From Gelatoporia subvermispora B (lineage: Eukaryota > Basidiomycota > Agaricomycetes > Polyporales > Gelatoporiaceae), in the NCBI GenBank assembly GCA_000320605.2, contig KB445791.1, positions 1,530,298 through 1,594,297 on the forward strand: DNA of 64,000 nt, written 5' to 3'. Each line of letters begins with the position of its first letter. Positions within the stretch are counted from its first letter, which is position 1. Both the position numbers and the translations under genes were made by a program. The notes beneath the pieces are model-generated. The model was not told where the DNA came from, did no database searches, and was given only the letters and a program-made list of their open reading frames with translations. Positions 47,101 through 59,776 of this stretch are shown here, in pieces.

Positions 47101-49399
47101 TCGAAGACCAAGGTAATTTCCTTGCTCTTGCGGAACCCCGCCCTACTGAAATGAGATATCACAGATGATCCTGCCTATTCGTGACATTCTCCATTCCGAG
47201 AAGTCGAAGGCGTTCCGTTTCGGCCATCATGGACTTGTCCTAATCATCAAGGGTCATGAAGAACTCTTCTTCGAGTTCTCGGACGAAGATCGGAGATCTG
47301 CGTTCATCGCGTTATTGCAAAGGCAAAAGGAAGAAGTACAACGCCGGTTATCTGCTGGAGACACACAAGATCCCAGCAGTGCAACTGAAGCCCTCATTCT
47401 TGAGGAACTTGGTCCGCGGAAACAGCTTAGTCCTAGTTCTGAACAAAGTCCGCAGCCGGCCTCCGATGCGATGTCTGAATCGCTCCCGGCAGTCATGTTC
47501 ACGTCTAACTCATCTACGTTCCTCACGTTCAAGCCGAAGCGGCCCCTTCACTTTACTTTCCTGACCATTGGATCAAGAGGTGACGTCCAACCGTATATTG
47601 CCTTGGGCAAAGGACTACTTGCCGAAGGCCATCGTGTGCGTATTGCGACTCATGGCGAGTTCAAAGAGTGGATAGAGTCGGTGAGCAGAAGATGCCGTCG
47701 ACCACTAATCATGTACTAATATGCAGCATATCATGCTAGCATGGCATTGAGTTCGGCTACGTTGGTGGAGATCCGGCTGAATTAATGCGGATCTGCGTGG
47801 AAAACGGGACATTTACTGTTGCATTTCTAAAGGAAGGCATGCAGAAGGTGTGTATCCGACACCTAGTCATTATGTACAATTATCTGATTCCGATTAGTTC
47901 CGTGGCTGGATAGACGATCTGCTGAAGACATCATGGGAAGCCTGTCAGAATACGGACGTCCTGATCGAAAGCCCGAGTGCAATGGCTGGGGTTCACATCG
48001 CAGAGGCTCTGAAGATACCCTACTTCAGGGCTTTCACTATGACATGGACGCGTACAAGGTCGTACCAATATGCGTGTCCTTGATACTGTATTGACCCGGA
48101 GTTTGATCGCTAGAGCCTATCCGCATGCCTTCGCTGTGCCAGAGCACAAGATGGGCGGGAACTACAACTATATGGTGCGCCGGTGAATGAACCAGCAAAC
48201 CTTTGGCACAACTAACCGCATTCTCCTGCAGTCGTATGTTCTTTTTGACCAGGTATTCTGGCGAGGGACTGCAGGGCAGATCAATCGCTGGCGGAGAAAT
48301 ACTCTCGGACTGCCAGGCACCAGCTTAGACAGGATGGAGCCCCATAAGATCCCTTTCCTCTACAATTTCAGTCCAACGGTAGTCCCACCACCCCTGGACT
48401 GGCCGGAATGGATTCGAATCACTGGTCAGTGGCCGATCCTCCTGGTATGATAGCCATGCTCATATTCATTAGGTTACTGGTTCCTGGACGATGCGGACGT
48501 TGGATCGAAAAAGTGGACCCCTCCCGCCGACTTGCAACAGTTTCTCGATGATTCGCGCGCCGCTGGCAAGAAGATCGTATATATCGGTTTCGGCAGTATT
48601 GTCGTGTCGGATCCGAAAGCGATGACGAAATGCGTCATTGAGGCCATCGTTGAGAGTGGCGTCCACGCCATTCTCTCGAAAGGCTGGTCTGACAGACTCG
48701 TCAAGAATGCTGCTGAGGCACTGGTTCCGGAAGAGCCACTGCCGAAATGCATATACCCCGTCGCATCGATCCCCCACGACTGGTTGTTCCAGAAAATTGA
48801 CGCGGCGTGTCATCATGGAGGGGCGGGAACAACAGGCGCGAGTCTGCGGGGTATGTGTTTGTCTCATAATCACCGTGCCTTGATTCACCGTTGTGGTTGG
48901 CATAGCCGGTATTCCGACTATCATCAGACCTTTCTTCGGAGATCAATTCTTCTGGGCTGACCGGGTGGAGGCCTTGGGCATCGGGTCTGCCGTGCGGAAG
49001 CTCACGGTTGAGAACTTAAAGCAAGCCCTCATCACTGCGACAACCGACATCAAGCAGATTGAGCGTGCGAGGAACGTAGGCGAACAGATCCGCAGTGTAA
49101 GTCGTGACGTTTCTCAGTAATGCTGTTGATGACGATTGCTGTATCAGGAGGATGGTGTTGCGACTGCCATCGAAGCGATTTATCGTGACCTCGAGTACGC
49201 AAGGTCTCTCGTCAAGGGTGGACCGAGTGACACACATCCTGACGAACATGATGCGGAACATGCCACCATTCGTGATTTTGACCAACATTCAACGCCTGAG
49301 CGATCGAGAACACGCTCCCAAGGTAGCTCCGTAAGCTCTCCGCGAGGAGCCGCTAGCGACTGGAGTGTCATTTCCGATCAAGAAGACCATCATCCATAG
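44132..49399 (+). CDS. ATG26: Sterol 3-beta-glucosyltransferase (ATG26/UGT51-like)
   Basis: Transfers glucose from UDP-glucose to membrane sterols; in some yeasts it is needed for pexophagy. A large gene of roughly 1,350 codons with many introns. Domain order is that of the family: a Ser/Thr/acidic N terminus; GRAM domain 1 ([15 protein letters not shown], then [20 protein letters not shown]); PH domain ([32 protein letters not shown]); GRAM domain 2 ([26 protein letters not shown]); and the GT domain starting [20 protein letters not shown]. The sugar-nucleotide motif is intact: [20 protein letters not shown], then [14 protein letters not shown]. The C-terminal tail is Ser/Asp-rich. The start at 44132 is inferred from the first ATG with an open, low-complexity N terminus. 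Confidence 0.93.
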
Positions 49400-49590
49400 A
49401 TTGCTTACCGTGCTGACCTGCCATCTAGACCTGCATTATCTGTCACTGTAATTTGCGTGTTGTACTGGATACGAATGTATCTATAATATACGAGTAGTGC
49501 TCGATCACATCACCACTCTCCATCCATTCTTGCATAGCGAAGCTCAGCCATGTGATTCCACTATGATATGATCTTATATGCTGATACTCG

Positions 49591-51123
49591 CTACATGGTG
49601 GCGCTATCCTCCTTGTAATGCTCTTCAAAGACCCTCTTGCTGAATTTTCCAAACGTTTCCGTCGCTGTGAGCTGCTGGTCGGTGTTGGGTTGCATGAAGA
49701 GCGCGAACGTCTCTCGAGAAATGCTCCCCATTCCTTCGCCAGCACCCACACGGACACAGTGAGGTGTGGCGCGTAGTTTGCCCGCGGTCGCAAGTTCGAG
49801 AGCCTCACCAGTTTGGAAAGCGAGGCAGTCAGCTGGAATAGACACCTTCGTCAGGGCTCCACCACGGGTCCGGATGTACAAGCCTGATGTTTGTGAGGGG
49901 GGCGCGACTACCAGTGGCTCTCCGTTGGGCTGTTGACGGAGGAACATTGCCTACGATTCCGTTCGAACATTAGGGTTGGCAGTCTTGTTAGGTTGATCAT
50001 AAAGCTCACCGAACATAGCCCTGTCAACAATGAGTGGTCTAGATGGAAACCGCACCAACTATCAATTGGTTCGTCTTCCGCAGGAAGCGGAGAGTCCGGA
50101 GCCGGTGGGAAATAGTGCAAAAGCCGTGCCTTAACTGTTTGCGATGATCGAATGAGCTCGGAGAGGGAGAGAGAAGAGTCTGTGAGATGTGTGGAAGCTA
50201 GAGTTGCATAGACGTTGATCATCATCGCACACATATTGAGAGAACCAGCTGGTTACCGAATGGTTGACAAGCCACAGCCAGCTCGCATCCGACTCTGAAG
50301 ACAAATCTGTGGCAACCAAGCAGTCGCATATCGGTATGAGTCGGTACTTGAACCAGCCCAAATCTCACCTTCCCAGGTCCTTGAATGCTTGCTCGAAACC
50401 GCTGACTGCTTCGATGTCGCCGGGGTTCGGCCCTGTTTTCAAAGATCAAGTATATGCCAGGCCTAAGACCGGAACAAACCTCACATATGTTCTCGCCATA
50501 GTATTCCGGATACGCCAAGCGATCTGCAGCAGACACCTGAGGACTGTCAACTACAGGGTTTGCGTAGTATGACCCCTTGAGTGTGTCTGATTCCTTGGAT
50601 TAAAGCTGGAGCGGCGGTTCGGATGGGTTCTCTCACCAGGCTTTCCGTTCATGATTTCCTGCAGCATTTGGATGGTTATTCAATGCAGTGTTGTATGCGC
50701 AGCAGCAGGCATCGAACCTTCCCGTGGGACCACCCGAAACTGTCACATTACGACGGTAGTGTAAGACAGTGAATGGACTGTATATCTGGCTACAGACCTA
50801 TATCTGCTTTCAGGATGTGCGTAGCGTTCTCGTACATCGTAGGGAAGATTTGCGAAGCAGTGCGCAAGCTTCAGCAGACGTTCTCTTGAGGACTTGTATG
50901 TCTCTGGTAGATCACGGACTACAATGATTCCCAGAGAATCGGGGCTAGATCCGAATGCCTTCTCTGTACCAAGGACAAAAGACTCAGCGCATATGTCTGT
51001 CGGCATTGTTCAAACTATGCACTCGCCTATCGAAGTAGTGAGCGAAAGCGGCGAGGAGGTAAGGGTTGTATATGAGATAGACACCGCTCCCTCTGGAGTG
51101 TACTCGGTCTTTGGGGGCTGCAT
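49591..51123 (-). CDS. 2-oxoglutarate/Fe(II) dioxygenase, isopenicillin-N-synthase-like
   Basis: Non-heme iron oxygenase of the IPNS/flavonol-synthase superfamily, common in Agaricomycetes; substrate unknown. The joined exons read MQPPKTEYTPEGAVSISYTT, AFGSSPDSLGIIVVRDLPET, ERLLKLAHCFANLP (helical domain), SAADRLAYPEYYGENI, and the catalytic barrel CGFHLDHSLLTGLCSAMFL (iron ligands His-x-Asp). The distal His is in ATPHCVRV, and the 2-oxoglutarate Arg in ISRETFALFMQP. There are six or more introns. The start is uncertain: the Met at 51123 is favoured by family length, but an upstream in-frame Met lies at 51210. A small inverted-repeat element begins just upstream, so promoter function could be affected. 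No biosynthetic partners are adjacent. Confidence 0.82.
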
Positions 51124-51242
51124 ATCGTTCAAAAATGAAACCTGGCCAAATCCTCGAACGAGTCTGTGAATGGATGAGGATGCCCTTCTAGCGCGCAACA
51201 GAAGAGACATTAATGGTCACAGAACAAGCTCTCTGCTAATTG

Positions 51243-51638
51243 TACTGTAGTCGAGGTAATTATAACAAACGGTCACGTCACGGTCAGGGTTTGTTTTGTT
51301 AATTTAGTGAAATGTCACGTCACAATTGACCTCGTTTGTTAAGGGCCTGACCATGTCTCCCAGGGCTAAAATCGTTCAAACGCTCCCGGAACAGACAAAT
51401 TTTGTCTTCTGACCAAACGTTTCGCTACAAGCTACCCAGAAATTGCAAGAGCTCCTCATTCCCGCTCATTCTAGAGTGATTTTGTCTGTTTCGTGCTGTG
51501 TTATTGGCCATTTGTTAGCCATGTCAGAGCCAAAGCTTGTAAAGGTCACATCACGTCGGAAGCCGTTTGTTATGGATTTGACCCATTTGTTAGGTCACAC
51601 GGTCACACGCGTTTGTTATAATTACCTCCACTACAGTA
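51243..51638. mobile_element. MITE-like element with 27-bp TIRs and TA target duplication
   Basis: The element spans 51245-51636 (392 bp). Its left end begins CTGTAGTCGAGGTAATTATA and continues to ACAAACG. The reverse complement of its right end begins CTGTAGTGGAGGTAATTATA and continues to ACAAACG, so 26 of 27 bases agree. It is flanked by TA on both sides, the target duplication of Tc1/mariner-type elements. The interior is rich in repeated TTTGTTA and GTCAC words and has no transposase frame, as expected for a non-autonomous MITE. Confidence 0.85.
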
Positions 51639-51834
51639 GCGGCAAATCACTGAGGTACACCGGATCGGCGGTCCGACAGTAAATATTCACACTAAATAAG
51701 GAAACACGAATAGAATGCAATAGATTACAGTTCCGATGATTGTATCGACCCATCCGTCAATGAATAACTTATGCCTGTCCATGAAGTTCACTGCTCCCTA
51801 ACGTGCGAGGACGCCCACAACTTCGCGTATCGAG

Positions 51835-54800
51835 TCAGTGAGGATTTGAGTCTCCGTTAATCGGTAGTAGGCCATTGGTCGGCTCGATCAATCCCGTCTC
51901 CTGCAGGCAATCACGAAGAGTTGTCCCTGTGTCGTCGATCGAATGCAGGAAACGCAGAATTTCTCGACAAAGTTGCCAATCTTTGACAGATATTGCACTT
52001 TTGATCAAACGTACGGCATCCGAGTGCATATTGTCTAGCTGTTCTAGATTATGCAGGACCAGGAGGTAGGAGCCGGCAGTTTTGAGGCGACCAGAAGTGA
52101 GACATGTCTGTCTCAGAGTGTCATTACTGAGCCACTAATGTCACGGAAAAACGAATCTACCTCAAAGAGCGACTTGGGGTTGCCCACGATGTCGAACAAG
52201 CGCGGCCATCGGTCCATCTCTATTTTCCTTGCACATCCAACGACCACATCTAGCGCGGCGTCGAAGTGGTCCAGGAACTCAATCGCGACAGAAAGAATAG
52301 ATGAAGACCCTGAGGCACTATCCTGCTCTTGCTCTTGAGACGCAGTCGCATCTTCCTCGATAACACTGTGAAGCAAGATCTCCAAGGCATGTGCGAAATA
52401 GACCAGATGCTGATAATGCGATGCGAAAAAGACAGCCTCTCTCACTTGCCCGTTGCGCAAGTGGAAGAGTAGAACGTGATGCAAGAATAGATGCGTCTGC
52501 AGGCATGAGGATATTTAGGTCCGGTTACGTCGCAGTGAATATCACAGTGTCTTACACTTGTCACATGCCGGAACAATGTAAACGGTAGGTTATATCTTGT
52601 GGCTGCTTCATGTTCGACGCCAATGATGATGCCTTTGTCCATGAGAACAGCTGATGCAGATCAGCCAGCGATGGGAACATCGAGGTTCTGCATTTACTTA
52701 CAAAGCGGATAGAAATCTAGAGGAATGTTGACGCTCTCTTTGACATCTTCGACGCGACATGTGCTGACTTCGTCGGTTGGGGACGTTGTTTCGATCGTAA
52801 GAGCATTGAGCCACAGCCGGATGCCCTGTCCGTCGTAACCCCACAAGGAATTCTCTAGTGTCCCGATGCCTCGTAAATGAATCCAGCAAAACTCGATACG
52901 TTCTGCGAGTATTTGCATATCATATTTGACTTCCTGGCTTCCTGACTGCGCGGTAGTTGATCAGCTCCACGTAGTATGACAGATTGATGGGATTCTAACC
53001 TTCCTCGGACGAAGGAGAACAAGTTTGCCACCTACAATCATGAGGACAGTTGCTACGGCCAAGTCATCCACGGGGTCCCCGAGCTCTGGGAGTGTACGTC
53101 AGCACCCCGAATTCTCATGCTGACATGTAAACATACGTTTTTGCGCGCTCGGAATCATCCAGCTAAGTGCGCGGACGGCACCGGGCACAGCGATGATGCC
53201 ATCAAAGCTAATACTTCCGCAAAGATGCAGCTTTATGGTGTCGGTGGTAGGGACGATTAGATAGTGGTGGAGCGTGTTGTCTGCCGTGTATACGAGAAGT
53301 GAATTATCCACGAGGGACATAATCACGACCGGCGAGAACAGAACCTCGCGATGCAGGACATTCTGGTTGCTCAGCTCTAGGTCTCGTGAATACAAACGTA
53401 TCTAAACCCATTAAGATGCACAGCATATAAGTAGATGAGGTGGAGAGCGTACCTGGTAGGTATTCGAAACATCCACTGCTGCGATCAAAACGTGGTGGAA
53501 CCAAAGAAGGCCGCCGCGCACGGCAAAGGCCTGTTCCTGCAGTTCGTCCGCAAACAGTTTCCAGCGTCCCGAGGTGGAACTATAGTGTACAAGTCCTCGA
53601 CGCCCAGCCACAGCAATCAGCCGCCCGTCTGCGCTCAGAGATGCGTATCGCATTGGCCAATTAGCCGCCAAATACGTCTGGGGTATCTGCGGACTGCTCT
53701 TAAGATTTTACACGCTGTCAGCGCATTGATACATACCTTGACATGTTGCCACACATCCGCCTCAGGGTTGATTACGCTCATGTCGGGTTGGTCGGCCCCG
53801 CGGTAGACTAAGACGCGATCATCCATTTGCAGGGACGCGTATTGAGTATTATCCTGTGTCCGTGTCACAGCGGAACCGTGGCAATGAATAAGTGACTTAC
53901 AGGTGCATGCTGACCTGTAGTTGCGCTCTTCGCAAATGGAATGACAAAGAGCTGGCCGTCAGGCTCTGCCACATATTAGCACCGTGGCCTGCATTGCATT
54001 TAGAGCACTCACTGTTTGGCGATGACTGCGCCAGGACAACTAGTTCGAAGTTGCCCGGTGCCCAGAACTGTGGATTTCTATCAGAAGCAGATTCACGAGA
54101 GCTAGGGATGCTAGACTCACCAAACTACAAATGCCATACATGAATGCATCCTGGAATCTTTGATCGTGCCACTGCGTGAGCTGTCATCATACAGTGTCGT
54201 CAGAAGCACTACAGCGCACCTGTCTTCGTCTACCTCGTATTCAACGCCAAAATTCCAAGCAAGACATCGGCCGCCCACGCTGAAGACACCCCAGCCCTTC
54301 TCCCAGCCAACTGCCAAGACATACCCATCAGAGCTCCATTCCATAGCATTTACTGACCCTGTGGCTTCCCGGCTGTATGCATCCGGAATGCGCAGGACTT
54401 GGGCCTTAGGGTGCGCACCTTCCCGCGAAGGAAGGCCGGCAAACTCTACGGTTCCGCTATATTCACGGCATGACCTCAGACCAAACTCACTCGGGTGATG
54501 ACGCAAATTACTACGACGTACCCGTAAGTTCCGATGGCAACCAAGGAAAACTTAGCATTGACAGCGACAGCTACCGCTTTTCTGGGATCCTGATACGCCG
54601 GTTCGCCACTGTCGGGATCCGTCTGACGTCGCTTCTGCACCCACCGCGGAGGTTCCACGTCATGAATACAGGTCCCTTGCCACTGAGGATGCCAATCGGC
54701 GCTATCCGTAGACTGCCTAGTCTCACTTAGTCGTGCGAGATGTGTATGCTAGATCTCGAGGAATCAGAGAACATTCTGCCATCGCTATGAAGACAAATAT

Positions 54801-55809
54801 AACGAGTACCTGGAAGGCGTCTTCGCCAGCGGCGCTGCCATCTGAGACGCTCGGGCGTATGGAGTCGCCCTCGTCTAGCTGGACCAGGTAAGCTCGTCCA
54901 TCCGACGTGACCCAAGCGTCAAAGCCAGAGGGCTTGAATTGCAATATCTGTGAGACAGTCACTGCAGCACGTGAGCCAATGACAAGTAATGAAGTCAGCG
55001 TTACTATAGTACCATCCGCATCGACTAGCCAAGGAAATTCTTCGTCATTTATAATCCATGAATTGTAACCGTTCCACGCTGGCTGGCCCGATGTTTGACT
55101 CTCGTCATCGCGGGCATAAGGCCATGGGATCTGTTGTATAGCAGCCGGACTGGAAGTACTGAAGACAACGTAGTCTTTTCGTGGAGACACACTAGACAAG
55201 GTAACTCTTATGAATAAGTGTGAGTGTAAAATCGAGTAGCAAGCACCTCAAGAGTGCCCCTTCTATACGGATAACACCATCTAAATGCATACGGATCGAC
55301 TGCAGAGGCAGAGCTTCCCCAGCTCCCGGAAGGAAGTGCCTCTGGGCATTGGGTGCAAGAGGTGGAGACTGATATGATGTCTCGCTTGGGATATATTCGA
55401 GGGAGATGAGCACAACAAACGAGTAGGTGGTCTATGGATGCATGTGGTATCGCGTCACAATCTGATGAGAGTATGACTCCATAACGAACCTGGATAACTA
55501 TGTGCTGTCCATCTGGCGACCAGCATAGTCGTTCGTTCTCCCCGTGTTCAGCAATAGAAGTCGACGTGCGTGTTAAGTGTGCAAGTACGGCCGACGGCTA
55601 TCGTGTGCCGGGATCGATCCTTCAGACGTATGCGAGATCGGTTCAGTCGTAGGACGTACTCGTACTCGCCACAGAGACACTCCGCTCTTGGTTAATGTAC
55701 AGAACAAACTCTTCCTGGGACTTGGTGCGAGATATAAGACAGACTCTGCTGGTATTGGCAGCGCAGGGGCCGACGACAGTTGCCTAGCGGCGGAGGTAGG
55801 AAAGTACAT
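51835..55809 (-). CDS. RIC1: RIC1, guanine nucleotide exchange complex subunit
   Basis: Partner of RGP1 in the exchange factor for the Golgi GTPase Ypt6/Rab6. An intron-dense gene (about 15 or more introns) of about 1,000 codons. The N terminus MYFPTSAARQLSSAPALP, PSPRKSLFCTLTKSGVSLWR begins the WD40/beta-propeller region. Blades include LTRTSTSIAEHGENERLCWS, PDGQHIVIQ; VNAMEWSSDGYVLAVGWEKG, WGVFSVGG; and MRYASLSADGRLIAVAGRRG, LVHYSSTSGRWKLF. The C-terminal RIC1 domain is helical and includes FLHHVLLFHLRNGQVREAVF and FFRDISGSVMTL. An early intron with donor gtacgag near 55663 and acceptor gatag near 55599 restores WR-PSAVLAHLTR. It is a core trafficking gene with no visible lesion. Confidence 0.88.
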
Positions 55810-56237
55810 GTTACACGCTCAGGTACCGGCGGGACAAGCGCTATGACGGAATCCAGTTTGTTGTGCTTGAGCTGCAGCGATAGTCCACGTAATTGCGCAT
55901 ACAGAAACGTGTAGACGTGGCCATCTCAACCACTGTGGGGGCGAACCATGACACGCTAACCGGCGTGAGCAAAGGCAGAAAGGGCGTCTCTTACTTCCCA
56001 CAGTTGCACTCATTGACATCACACGGCGCACGACACGGCGCACGGCTGGGGGTCTGAGGCAAGGAGACAATATCATTCATCGTACTCAAAAGGCCAAAAT
56101 AAACAAGGGTCCTAAAAATACACATGATACAGGTAATGCTTCAAATCGAGGACAGCCAAGACAACAGATAGAAGAGCGCGATAACCCGGGACGAGTGAAA
56201 GGGTATGGTATTATTTTCTTCTCTGGCAAGCATATTT
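55810..56237. other. Spacer between RIC1 and PRELI/UPS gene
   Basis: Promoter of RIC1 and 3' UTR of the next minus-strand gene. Nothing else was recognised. Confidence 0.45.
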
Positions 56238-57103
56238 TCAGCCGGGCCGGAGCCAGGCTTTCAGCCTGTTCCAGGGCCCACTCCTAGGCTGTGCCGTGTT
56301 GCCCTGAACATCACCATTGCCGTGCGAGGGCATGGCGGCCGTATCCTGATGGACAGGCGTGCGCACTTCGGGACCGGTAAAGCGATGGTGGGAGTCGAGA
56401 AAGACACTTGGGCCACCCATGGTCATATGTTGCATACGCGACTGTCGGATGAGATTCAGGATGACGAAGAAACCCTCTCGAGACTTGAACGCAATCAGCC
56501 TCACGTCGAGAGAAACGGCCGTTTCGACATACCTTTTGGACATTCGCTTTGAACCGTGTGAGGACGTGATTCTCGATGCGCTTTGTGAGACCCCAACCGA
56601 AGCCAGATACAAATCTGGCCTCATTGTACTGCAACGTTTTGCTATTGCACGAAATAGGTCAATACTGGCTCGCACTACAGAAAGGGGCACTTGCCCGACA
56701 TCAGCCTCCTGAATTGTGATCCGCTCTTCCGCTCTCATGACCTTGACGTGGTCGAGGTTTCTCGTCATACAGCGCAAAACTTTGCCATGTGGATCCACTT
56801 CAGTCTCCTCGATAATCCAACTCTCTGCTCTTGACACGATCCCCTTGGGAGCCCACCTGGGGAGCGAGCCCTTCTTGAGAATCAGCCGAGTCGTCAAAAG
56901 CGTTCCAGAGTCGCTGAAGGAACGCGAGATGACGTCGCAAGAGAGTACATGTGAGGCATATGGGTTTGGGTATCTCAGAAAGAATGCGAGGGAGACTATG
57001 GGCCAGGGATCGCTGGAGATGCGTGTTCAGTGTGCAGCCTCTTAACGGACGCGTCAAGCCTCGGCACTCACTCGTATAAGAAAGAGTTCGAATAGAACTT
57101 CAT
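56238..57103 (-). CDS. PRELI/MSF1-domain protein (UPS family)
   Basis: UPS/PRELI proteins shuttle phospholipids such as phosphatidic acid across the mitochondrial intermembrane space. Exon 1 (57072-57103) encodes MKFYSNSFLYD. It joins exon 2 (56238-57012) as DDPWPIVSLAFFLRYPNPYA, SHVLSCDVISRSFSDSGTLL, TTRLILKKGSLPRWAPKGIV and ESWIIEETEVDPHGKVLRCM, then TRNLDHVKVM, which is the PRELI/MSF1 domain. The remaining C terminus (to PWNRLKAWLRPG) is less conserved. The length of about 268 codons exceeds yeast UPS1 (175), but long C termini occur in basidiomycetes. Which of UPS1/UPS2/UPS3 it corresponds to cannot be told. Confidence 0.83.
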
Positions 57104-57723
57104 TCTCAACGATCCCTGTAGCAAACGTGGCAAATTATGCAGAAGATATCGAGGTTGATTATAGCACTGCGGTAAAGCGATAGGTGGGGAGGAATGTGTG
57201 AGGGGACTCGGAGTCGCCTGCAGTCTACCCTGTGATGAAGCCGCAGGTGGAGATCCCGGAAATGCCTATCCACGTGACATGACAATCGTAGCCGCGCGGA
57301 GCAGGTTCGCCCAGACGGCACCAGAACGCATCTTCAGCACCAGTCCCGGTAGCTCTGGGTCAACCCTAGTATCAAAAGAACTTGCAGCGGTGGCCATGAA
57401 GCTTCCACCGAACGCAAATCATGCCTATGTAATAACGGATAACGAACAACATTACCCGAAGCTCGTGTGGCTTGTTTATATAGGCGCCTATATTACGGTG
57501 TCGGAGATCTAATCTTATCTCTCCCTGGGCCCTGTGTACGAGCGAGCTCAGGCTGGCAGCAACAGACAGCAAAATGCTTTAGCGAACCGCTACGCCCACG
57601 ACACCCCCCATGCATTGGAGTACAAAACACGTAGTTATACATGATACTGTAGTTACTATAGATGCGCCCTCGTATGTTGCACATACGACAAGATACAGAG
57701 ATCGTAGCATAACCGGGGTCCGA
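57104..57723. other. 620-base spacer
   Basis: It lies between two minus-strand genes. No supported coding frame or RNA gene was seen. Confidence 0.45.
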
Positions 57724-59283
57724 TTAATTCAAGTCGTATGCCTCGTCCTTGACCCCTCCATCACCAGAAACCATGACCTTCAACCCATCGAATGCAGGCC
57801 TAACCCAGACTGCTGGCCCTTTCTCTATCTTCTCCAAGCCAGCATGTACCGAGGGGGTAAGTTGCTTGGGTGTCAAAGCCTTTCCTCCTACGGCTTCTCC
57901 CATAGCGACATATTCATCGTGAGAGACTTCATGGGAGAATCCGAGTAGGTATGTCCGGGCCGCATTTAACCGTCTTGCAGTTGCCACAGACTGCGCCACG
58001 GAAAGATGAGACCTATGCTCCCTCAGGCCCAAGCAATCAAGTACGAAGACAGGCGGCGGTCGTCGGAGGGATCCGAAGAGCGCCCAGATATCGTCAGGTA
58101 TGTATGACACGTCTGAGACATAAAGGATGGATTCTTGGATGAGGAATCCGAGACAAAGCAAGGGTTGGATCTTAGGCGGCTCGGCGGAAACCAGGGCTGC
58201 GTCAGTGTGAACTGGCGTTCCGGGAGGATCTGGCGTGCCGGCTTTAGATCCCGCCTTCGGTGAAGCAGGTACACTGGTGTTCGGAGTTGCAACAAGCGCG
58301 ACGGACGGTGCCGTTGCGAAGATGCGGCCGTGGTGAACTATCATTGTGCTCTTTCAGGCTAGGATCCATTTAGAACTGTGAAGTCGACCTACCTGCAAAG
58401 GGAGTGATCTGAACACCAGTTTCTCCGATTTCAAAGGGCACACGATCCTCGATGATGTGCCATTTGAATTCCGGTACCTATCCTGACGTTAGGAACCCGC
58501 GCCACAGATCAACGGAATTCCCTCACATCACCTCCCCCGGAAGCGTACTCCTTTGCGACCATGTATGGGAATGACCGCTGGACCTCGTTGAAGGTGTCAC
58601 TTGAGACGTACACGTCAATGTGAGACTGAATGGCTCCGTGCAAAGTCCAGCCTGAAGAATTGTGGGAGTCGTTTAGCGATCTCACCTAGACACCACATCA
58701 TCGGTACCTTAACTCACCTCGCAGGTCATCCAAACCGTTCATAGCTAGTTATATAATATGAGACCACATGCCCTGCAGCTTCAAGCACAGTAACATACCA
58801 TCGGCGTGAGCGTGCGTTATAAGAACGGCGTCTATACGGCGTAAGCCATGCTTCGGGAACCACTCGACTGCTGCCGGTTGGAAGGTCTTCCCAACGTCAA
58901 TCACAATGGTGCTACCGGGATTTTGGCATGAGGCGTTGATGTGGCGCACGGGGAACAAAATACCACTCACACAGGTTCTCCGTCGCATCCGCGGACTCTC
59001 ACAACGGCCGAAGTGTTGCGCTACACAGAGGTGAGTTAGGGGAGGGCTGCTATGGCAGTAACAAGATACGAACACGAATATTCCTCTTGCCTGCCGGAGT
59101 GAGCGTCGAGAGGCATGTCAAGCAAGGCCTGGCATCGGGTGGACGGGTCAAGCAGTCGACATGCGGGATGCTGGAAGAGGTGCCGGTGCCCAAGAAAATG
59201 AGCTCCGCGTCGGCATCCCGCAATGGAGGTACGATATCAAGGGAACCCATAGCAATCGGGGGTTCACTTGGGGCCTGCTGCAT
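57724..59283 (-). CDS. Metallo-beta-lactamase-fold hydrolase (PhnP/YcbX-like)
   Basis: Putative metal-dependent hydrolase; substrate unknown. The N terminus reads LRDADAELIFLGTGTSSSIP, then DCLTRPPDARPCLTCLS, like bacterial PhnP (a cyclic phosphodiesterase), which has a similar Cys-rich insert. The core includes STIVIDVGKTFQPAAVEWFP and the metal motif HAHADAMNGLDDLRG (HxHxD); it is created by an intron that splits the Asp-Ala codons. Later metal-site regions are FAVHHGRIF, LYVSDVSYIPDDIW, and LLGFSHEVSHDEY. The C terminus ends GGVKDEAYDLN. The start could be the Met at 59283 or the one at 59250, since both give the same conserved region. Several introns are present. Confidence 0.82.
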
Positions 59284-59776
59284 CCTCCTGCTGCTCAGGC
59301 AATATATATGGACGCTGTCAGCCTCCGACTGGCGCTGATAGTATCAGGATCAAGTCCAAGGAAAACAGATACAAGACCACGTGTGGACACAACGGGCCAT
59401 CGGCCAGGTACACAGGCGTCCCACTGCAGTGCGGCGCGGTGACAGTTGCACTGTCGAGCAGACATGTATGCAGCCATACCTGTTCTCTCACCCGGCGATA
59501 GCGAAAGCGTTATGACAAGTTGTCAATGAATTACGGCAGCTGCGCGATGCTCGCTGGTATTCGGCACGCGTTTTTTCTGTGACGACATTTTCTCTTCCAC
59601 GTGCTCGGGGCAGAATGCGATGCGATCCGTGCCCGTTATCGGAGAGCAAGACGCTTAGCAGGTCGAATTTCCGTACGAAAAAGAATCACAGCCGCCAGAA
59701 CAGCATATGAATACATCAAAGACAAATTGTGTGCTACGTGTGCTAGAATACATGGGTGTAGTAAGGCCGTTAGCAT
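59284..59776. other. Spacer between MBL gene and DRG1
   Basis: Promoter of the MBL gene and 3' UTR of DRG1. Nothing else was recognised. Confidence 0.45.
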
